Positions 19,439 to 23,709 of a DNA stretch of 23,709 nt are shown here, piece by piece (within the stretch, counting starts at the first letter, position 1; every line of letters starts with the position of its first letter). Both the position numbers and the translations under genes were made by a program. Source of the DNA: Candidatus Bipolaricaulota bacterium (lineage in GTDB: Bacteria > Bipolaricaulota > Bipolaricaulia > UBA7950 > UBA9294); NCBI GenBank assembly GCA_030612485.1, contig JAUWNS010000014.1, positions 1-23,709 on the forward strand, given 5' to 3'. Under the pieces are notes generated by a model. That model was not told where the DNA came from. It did no database searches and was given only the letters and a program-made list of their open reading frames with translations.

Positions 19439-20268
19439 TGGATATCCCGCGCAGTACGTACTACTACAAGTCTCGTGTAGACGAAGCCAAGCGCAAAGAG
19501 AACGCGGATATCCGCAAGCGACTCGAGGAACTGGCACTACGTTTCCCGCGCTATGGATATCGCCGTATGACAGCTCAATTGCAGCGCGAGGAGTTCCGGG
19601 TCAATCACAAGCGTGTCCTGCGGCTGATGCGGGAGGCGGATCTGTTGTGTAGGGCTAAGCGCCGTTTTGTAAGGACCACAGACAGCGATCATCCTTACCG
19701 GGTATATCCGAACGTTTACGGAGACACGATCATCACTGGGGTGGACCAGGTGTGGGTGGCGGATATCACCTACATTCGCTTGCTGAACGGCTTTGTCTAC
19801 CTGGCGGTGATTCTCGATGCCTACTCGCGCCGGGTTGTTGGTTGGGCGTTGTCGCGGCACATTGATGCTGCGCTGACCTGTGCCGCGCTTAGGGCGGCCA
19901 TTGCTGCGCGGAACCCTTCTGCGGGGTGTATTCACCATTCCGACCGTGGTGTGCAGTATGCAGCGGATGACTACATAGAGATTCTCGAGGAACACAAGTT
20001 CATTATCAGCATGTCTCGCAAAGGGAATCCCTATGACAATGCGCAAGCGGAGAGCTTCATGAAGACGTTGAAGGTAGAGGAGGGCTATGTTTCGGAGTAC
20101 CGGACGTTTACGGAAGTGAAGGAGAGGATTGGCGAGTTCATCGAACTGATATACAATCAAGAGCGGTTACACTCGGCACTTGGTTATGTCAGTCCGGTGG
20201 AGTTTGAACAAGGGATTAAGTCGGCCCCATGGTATGTATCAATTTCGGCTCCAACGTGTCCAGCTTGA
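19342..20268 (+). CDS. IS3-family transposase OrfB (DDE integrase core), made by -1 frameshift
   Basis: After slippage the reading continues KKGRALRSIAEKREFLHDQQ and then the HTH_21 segment VMDIPRSTYYYKSRVDEAKR. The rve integrase core has its first Asp in VWVADITYIR, the second in HHSDRGVQYA and the Glu in NAQAESFMKTLK, giving an intact D-D-35-E set, followed by IYNQERLHSALGYVSPVEF. An independent start, GTG 19435 or ATG 19438, overlaps the orfA stop (TGATG). The frame itself is open from 19222. The OrfAB fusion would be the active transposase. Confidence 0.92.
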   Translation, partial: KKGRALRSIAEKREFLHDQQTNLESIKRGCRVMDIPRSTYYYKSRVDEAKRKENADIRKRLEELALRFPRYGYRRMTAQLQREEFRVNHKRVLRLMREADLLCRAKRRFVRTTDSDHPYRVYPNVYGDTIITGVDQVWVADITYIRLLNGFVYLAVILDAYSRRVVGWALSRHIDAALTCAALRAAIAARNPSAGCIHHSDRGVQYAADDYIEILEEHKFIISMSRKGNPYDNAQAESFMKTLKVEEGYVSEYRTFTEVKERIGEFIELIYNQERLHSALGYVSPVEFEQGIKSAPWYVSISAPTCPA

Positions 20269-20310
20269 GGGGTGCACCAAGACATCGTTACCAGGATAAG
20301 CGCTTGGTAA

Positions 20311-20442
20311 ATGAGGTGGTTGATAAAGAACGGTGCCCCCCACAAGGAAGTTCGAAAGCTAAGGGAGGGAGGAGCAGAACTGATGGACCTTATTCTAGAA
20401 GAAGCCTACATCGTAAAGGGACTTACTACACCCTCGAAGTAA
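20311..20442 (+). pseudogene. Remnant resembling the C-terminal tail of a GspE/PilB-type ATPase
   Basis: A 43-codon frame without ribosome-binding site reads WLIKNGAPHKEVRKLREGGA, then ELMDLILEEAYIVKGLTTPS. The spacing of NGAP...vRklReGg..L..d.L.....KGLTT resembles the last 40 residues of type II secretion or type IV pilus assembly ATPases. It begins 35 bp after the IS, so it may be a leftover of a gene destroyed around the insertion. The match is from memory of the family pattern and is tentative. From 20443 to 20596 I see nothing but AT-rich leader sequence with TTGACA at 20524-20529 and TTGACT at 20538-20543. Confidence 0.3.
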
Positions 20443-20596
20443 AGATCTGCTTCATGAAGTAAGGGAGTTTCCGCAACAGCCTCCACTGTGGTTTTCCATT
20501 CTCCGCTTGCTGCTGGGTAGTACGCCTTGACATAATCTTGACTTCACAAGGAGGCTCAGTTAAGCTTAGCAATCGTAATTTTTTTAGGTGGAGCCT

Positions 20597-20641
20597 ATGA
20601 CTCAGCCTGGAGGCGTGGAATATGACGCAGTATATCATTAG
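20597..20641 (+). CDS. Possible 14-codon leader peptide overlapping the permease start
   Basis: ATG 20597 has AGGTGG five bases upstream and encodes MTQPGGVEYDAVYH, ending at TAG 20639-20641, 20 bases inside the permease gene in another frame. Its own codons contain the GGAGG that serves the permease ATG. Translation of the leader could therefore unfold or block the permease ribosome-binding site. No amino-acid bias typical of attenuators is seen. Confidence 0.3.
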   Translation: MTQPGGVEYDAVYH

Positions 20642-21596
20642 GCGAATTTTGTGGGCTGTTCCTGTCTTACTTGCAATCATGATTGCTGTCTTCCTTTTGG
20701 CCCATCAGCTTCCTGGGGGTCCTTTTGATTATGCGGGCGAAAAACAGTTGCCCGCGAGCGTAGTCAAGAATCTGGAGCGCAAGTATCACCTTGATGAGCC
20801 CGTTTATCTGCAGATGGTGCACTGGATCTGGGATGCGCTACGCGGTGATCTTGGGCCCTCATTCTTCAGCCGGACGCGCACAGTCAATGAGATCATCATG
20901 CAAACGTTTCCTATATCAGCGCAGCTGGGGGTTCTGTCCATCTTGCTTGCGCTGCTCATAGGCATCCCTCTTGGGGTTATCGCTGCGATGAGACAGAATA
21001 CGATGATCGACTATGGCGCAACGTTTTTCACAGTAATCGGACTTGCGGTTCCTAACATGGTCCTTGGCCCATTTCTAATATGGACATGTGCCCTTCTACT
21101 CGGCTGGTTTCCGGCCGCACGTTGGGGAACAGACTACACCAAGCTCATTCTAGGTGTATTTCCCCCGATGACCGCTAAGTTCTGGATGCATGCTGCACTT
21201 CCCGTATTCACTTTGGGGACCGCGTTCTCGGCAAGGATAGGTAGACTGACGAGGGCGAGTTTGCTCCAGGTCATCCGCGAGGATTACATAACAACAGCGG
21301 TGTCCAAAGGCCTGTCGACAGGGCGAGTCGTGATCGTTCACGCTCTTAGGAATAGCCTCATTCCTGTGGTGACCGTGCTTGGGCCGATGATCGCCGCTGT
21401 GGTCACCGGTAGCCTGATTGTGGAACAGATCTTTGGGATTCCTGGAATGGGGAAGTACTTCGTCACCAGTATAACAAATCGTGATTACCCGGTTGTAATG
21501 GGCGTTACGCTTGTGTACGCCGTGTTATTAGTGCTCGGCAATCTATTTGTCGATATCAGCTACGGCTGGCTCGATCCACGTATCCGCTATGACTAA
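20622..21596 (+). CDS. Peptide-type ABC transporter permease (DppB/OppB family)
   Basis: The 324-residue integral membrane protein starts MTQYIIRRILWAVPVLLAIM with an N-terminal helix, then the DppB-type periplasmic segment LPGGPFDYAGEKQLPASVVK ... LERKYHLDEPVYLQMVHWIW, WDALRGDLGPSF. Five further hydrophobic helices follow. The cytoplasmic EAA-type loop is TTAVSKGLSTGRVVIVHALRNSLIPVV (motif A-x-x-K-G ... HALRN), and the protein ends FGIPGMGKYFVTSI ... DISYGWLDPRIRY. These are all typical of the nickel/peptide/oligopeptide importer family. GGAGG lies eight bases before the ATG. It is followed 11 bp later by its DppC partner. No substrate-binding protein or ATPase gene is in the window, so substrate cannot be assigned. 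Confidence 0.93.
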   Translation: MTQYIIRRILWAVPVLLAIMIAVFLLAHQLPGGPFDYAGEKQLPASVVKNLERKYHLDEPVYLQMVHWIWDALRGDLGPSFFSRTRTVNEIIMQTFPISAQLGVLSILLALLIGIPLGVIAAMRQNTMIDYGATFFTVIGLAVPNMVLGPFLIWTCALLLGWFPAARWGTDYTKLILGVFPPMTAKFWMHAALPVFTLGTAFSARIGRLTRASLLQVIREDYITTAVSKGLSTGRVVIVHALRNSLIPVVTVLGPMIAAVVTGSLIVEQIFGIPGMGKYFVTSITNRDYPVVMGVTLVYAVLLVLGNLFVDISYGWLDPRIRYD

Positions 21597-21607
21597 CTTT
21601 TAGGAGG

Positions 21608-22615
21608 ATGATGTTTAGAAGAAAGACATTAGAGAACCTCAAAGGTAATGCAAGGCTGTCGCGTGGACCTGTACGTGAGGCATTTCGGCAGCTCTTGAAG
21701 AACAAGGCTGGCGTCGTAGGCGGTGTATTTATTATCTGCTTAGTTATTATATCCTTCTGTCCAGACAGCTTGATTATTTCTAAAATATTTGGAGTGGAGA
21801 TAAAGCAATGGATCGCGCCCTATCCATATGCGAAAGTGAGTTTTCGTAACAGGGATCTGCCGCCCGGAAGCCCTGGCTACCTTCTTGGTTCTGACTATCT
21901 TGGGCGAGATGTACTCAGCCGAACACTCTATGGGACCCGCATCTCGATTGCTGTTGCCTTGGTGGCATCCACGGTGAGTCTGCTTATTGGATTGGTTTAC
22001 GGGGTCATCTCTGGTTTCGCTCGCACAGGTGTCGACAACGTTATGATGCGGTTCGTCGATTTTTTGTATGGCTTTCCTCTGATAATCTTCATCATTCTTC
22101 TCCAGGCTTACTTTAAGGCAGTGGGCCGCAGAGGTGGAGTGGGGCTCACCGGGGTGCTGACTGACATAGACAAGGCGATGGGGGGGTTGTTCTTTGTTTT
22201 CGTTGCCCTCGGGCTTCTAAACTGGATCGGAATGGCTCGCTTGGCCAGGGGACAGACGCTTTCCGTCAAACGAAAAGAGTTCATCGAGGCTGCACGGGCG
22301 AGCGGGGCGAGCAATTTACGAATCGTGTTCCGCCACGTACTCCCCAATATCATCGGACCCTGCATCGTCGCTGAGACACTCGCTATTCCCGGGTACATCC
22401 TCACCGAGGCGTTCCTCAGCTTTATTGGCCTTGGAGTTACTCCTCCCATTCCCAGTTGGGGACTCATGATCTCCGAGACCTATCAGGCAATCCGCGTCGC
22501 TCCCTGGCAGTGCTTGGTGCCTGGGGCTGCCCTTACTCTGACGACTTTGTCTTTTAATTTCTTGGGGGATGGCCTGCGCGATGCATTTGACCCAAGGATG
22601 CGGGGCACTCATTAG
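21608..22615 (+). CDS. Peptide-type ABC transporter permease (DppC/OppC family)
   Basis: The 335-residue partner permease has the OppC N-terminal module (REAFRQLLKNKAGVVGGVFI), the periplasmic PPGSPGYLLGSDYLGRDVLS signature, several helices and the EAA loop FIEAARASGASNLRIVFRHV LPN, with TEAFLSFIGLGVTPPIPSWG and FLGDGLRDAFDPRM near the end. Compared with many DppC proteins it has an extended segment between helices (about residues 165-190, FKAVGRRGGVGLTGVLTDID) that resembles longer members of the family. AGGAGG abuts the first ATG (21608), so the second ATG at 21611 may be the real start. The usual dppD/dppF ATPase genes do not follow; the downstream gap holds only a 21-codon frame. Confidence 0.93.
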   Translation: MMFRRKTLENLKGNARLSRGPVREAFRQLLKNKAGVVGGVFIICLVIISFCPDSLIISKIFGVEIKQWIAPYPYAKVSFRNRDLPPGSPGYLLGSDYLGRDVLSRTLYGTRISIAVALVASTVSLLIGLVYGVISGFARTGVDNVMMRFVDFLYGFPLIIFIILLQAYFKAVGRRGGVGLTGVLTDIDKAMGGLFFVFVALGLLNWIGMARLARGQTLSVKRKEFIEAARASGASNLRIVFRHVLPNIIGPCIVAETLAIPGYILTEAFLSFIGLGVTPPIPSWGLMISETYQAIRVAPWQCLVPGAALTLTTLSFNFLGDGLRDAFDPRMRGTH

Positions 22616-22740
22616 AACGTCTTATTTAGGAAGCCTGTTGTCATAGTTCTTAGCCTGTTCATGGACGAAAATTGCCTAGCGCCCAGACTATGTTTCTCCG
22701 GCACAGTCACACGAGCCTTTATCGATGCAGGAGGAGGGCG

Positions 22741-22806
22741 ATGGTCCCCTTCGCTCGGATAACCCGCGTTCTTCCACCTTCTAGGCTGAAGTTCCTCCTT
22801 GATTAG
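22741..22806 (+). CDS. Possible 21-residue small protein
   Basis: GGAGGAGGG lies four bases before ATG 22741, and the frame encodes MVPFARITRVLPPSRLKFLL D before TAG. The ribosome-binding site is among the best in the window, which is the only support. The peptide is basic and has no recognisable domain. It could equally be a leftover of a gene start. Confidence 0.25.
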   Translation: MVPFARITRVLPPSRLKFLLD

Positions 22807-22854
22807 CCACCAAGACCTCTATGGCCGAGTCATAGTATGCAAGGTAAGTTGCTA

Positions 22855-23511
22855 TTACGTGTCGCTCTCCGGTTGAGGGCGGCATGAGGGGGACCCCTTG
22901 AGTTGCACGAGGAGCCCAGTGACACTCCCCGGATTGATCCCTGTACTCTCGCCCAGCGCGGTGAAGGCGAACGCGTAGGCGCGTCGCATGTGATCGGCTG
23001 CCTGTTCGATGTCGCGCGGCCTGAGGCTTTGCAGGGACTCCTCAAGCGCCGCCGCTAGCAGGAACGTGATATTCTTCGCTGCGTACAGGATTTGCTCCCG
23101 GGGAATCATCCAGATGCGAATCCTCTTCAAATTATCAGCTAGGGATAGAATGCGGCCACTCTCGATCAGCCCGGGCCCGTCCATGGATACACCCCATACT
23201 CTTACCGACTCAGCAAAGTCGGGTCGCAGGGGAAGTGGTACGTAGTGCTCACCCTCCTTCCCTTCTAGGAGGTTTACGATGTACTGCGCGTACAGGCGTT
23301 GATCGTCACGGGTGGGAGTGAGGATCGAATAGGTCGCGAGCAGCGTCACCAGTCGAAGCTGTCCGGCCATGCGAGACAGGATAGCCGTCACTGTTTTGTA
23401 CTCCTCATCCATCGATGTGGCGTCCTCCTGCGCGACACCCCAGAACCCAGCGCAGACGAGTAGACTCATCGCAAGGCCCAGAACCACCCACCGCCTGATC
23501 CTCTCATTCAT
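22855..23511 (-). CDS. Secreted protein of unknown function
   Basis: From ATG 23511 (GGGAGG upstream) the product is 218 residues; the frame extends to 23562 but without a better start. A signal peptide of about 28 residues (MNERIRRWVVLGLAMSLLVC, cleavage near GVAQ) precedes a mainly helical mature protein with stretches such as YKTVTAILSRMAGQLRLVTL, DNLKRIRIWMIPREQILYAA and RDIEQAADHMRRAYAFAFTA. I recognise no family. It follows the gene for an OmpR-type regulator on the same strand with a 58-bp gap, so it may be co-transcribed and act as an exported sensor accessory or a regulated envelope protein. Confidence 0.65.
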   Translation of the reverse strand: MNERIRRWVVLGLAMSLLVCAGFWGVAQEDATSMDEEYKTVTAILSRMAGQLRLVTLLATYSILTPTRDDQRLYAQYIVNLLEGKEGEHYVPLPLRPDFAESVRVWGVSMDGPGLIESGRILSLADNLKRIRIWMIPREQILYAAKNITFLLAAALEESLQSLRPRDIEQAADHMRRAYAFAFTALGESTGINPGSVTGLLVQLKGSPSCRPQPESDT

Positions 23512-23569
23512 TCTCGAACCTCCCTTCTGCGTTTGAGACAACCCTACGTTTAAGCACAGCACAAGGCTA

Positions 23570-23709
23570 TCAATGGTCGGTCAAATCCTGCTCAACCAGC
23601 GGAATCTCCAATTTGTACCCGAACCCAGGAGCGTTGACGATCAGCATTGCCCCCTCAGCGTTTGCCTCCGCGAGACGCCGCCGGAGGAGGTAGATGTACT
23701 GCTTGACGT
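23570..23709 (-). CDS. C-terminal part of an OmpR/PhoB-type winged-helix regulator (N-terminus outside window)
   Basis: The last 45 codons read VKQYIYLLRRRLAEANAEGA, then MLIVNAPGFGYKLEIPLVEQ and a short tail. This corresponds to the recognition helix and wing of OmpR-type DNA-binding domains (V..hI..LR.Kl......I.tv.g.GY.l). The GFGYKL hairpin is diagnostic. The receiver or other N-terminal domain lies beyond the right edge, so a SARP- or ToxR-like architecture cannot be excluded. Confidence 0.7.
   Translation of the reverse strand, partial: VKQYIYLLRRRLAEANAEGAMLIVNAPGFGYKLEIPLVEQDLTDH

Larger units (their letters stand above)
19025..20276 (+). mobile_element. IS3-family insertion sequence, 1252 bp
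   Basis: The ends are imperfect inverted repeats opening with TG and closing with CA: left TGAACCCCTGCGACTGGACA, right (reverse complement) TGCACCCCTCAAGCTGGACA, which agree at 15 of 20 positions including ACCCCT and CTGGACA. Inside are orfA and orfB, overlapping by a -1 frame change with an A AAA AAG slippery site. All catalytic motifs are intact, so the element is probably active or recently so. No target-site duplication is evident (left flank AAG, right flank CCA). Its left end interrupts a dispersed 70-bp repeat. Confidence 0.88.

Noticed and set aside
1..23709. tRNA, rRNA, riboswitches
   Set aside because: I looked for tRNA T-loop (GGTTCGAATC-type) motifs and rRNA signatures and found none that fit; no riboswitch consensus was recognised. 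A covariance-model search would be needed to exclude them.

Overview
The window reads as a chromosomal segment of an uncultivated, probably anaerobic, double-membraned bacterium. An outer-membrane barrel lies beside large secreted proteins with PKD, cohesin-like, dockerin-like and parallel beta-helix domains, all with signal peptides. Base composition is moderate (I estimate slightly above 50 percent GC). The mix of NosD-like proteins, a DUF4015 glycosidase-like protein, a long-form Tgt and dense word-like intergenic repeats would fit a lineage such as Candidatus Bipolaricaulota. That placement is inference only; I see no rRNA or other marker gene.

Layout. (1) 1-1997: a divergent pair, a secreted beta-helix protein running off the left edge (-) and a DUF4015 protein (+). 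(2) 2000-5540: a first toxin-antitoxin (TA) and repeat zone with a CopG-like/MazF pair, an orphan short AbrB antitoxin, a Phd/RelE pair and a frameshifted DUF4926 gene. (3) 5856-13741: a larger-gene block with tgt (+), convergent with a minus-strand cell-surface cluster of a beta-helix/dockerin/cohesin protein, a cohesin/six-PKD protein and a PorV-like barrel. Both large surface proteins end in a FlgD/type-IX-like C-terminal domain. (4) 13860-18560: a second TA and repeat zone with a nucleotidyltransferase pair, DUF433 with a 13-codon remnant of its partner, an RHH/MazF pair, brnT-brnA and a DUF5647/DUF7718 pair. (5) 19025-20276: a complete IS3-family insertion sequence with a -1 frameshift signal. 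(6) 20311-23709: a gene remnant, two peptide-type ABC permeases without their other subunits, a secreted protein of unknown function and the C-terminus of an OmpR-type regulator.

The most striking feature is the non-coding DNA. Nearly every gap is filled by a composite family of purine-rich repeats built from short words of 7, 8 or 9 bases, a recurring element of about 70 bp (nine copies), another of about 55 bp (three copies), and small hairpins. Some copies fold back on themselves, one 125-bp stretch occurs twice with identical sequence, and some supply the stop codon of the adjacent gene (tgt, brnA). The repeats punctuate the TA modules, so the two zones look like repeat-bracketed cassette islands. 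The surface cluster is the other candidate for new biology: a possible self-assembling cohesin-dockerin layer delivered together with a PorV-like barrel.
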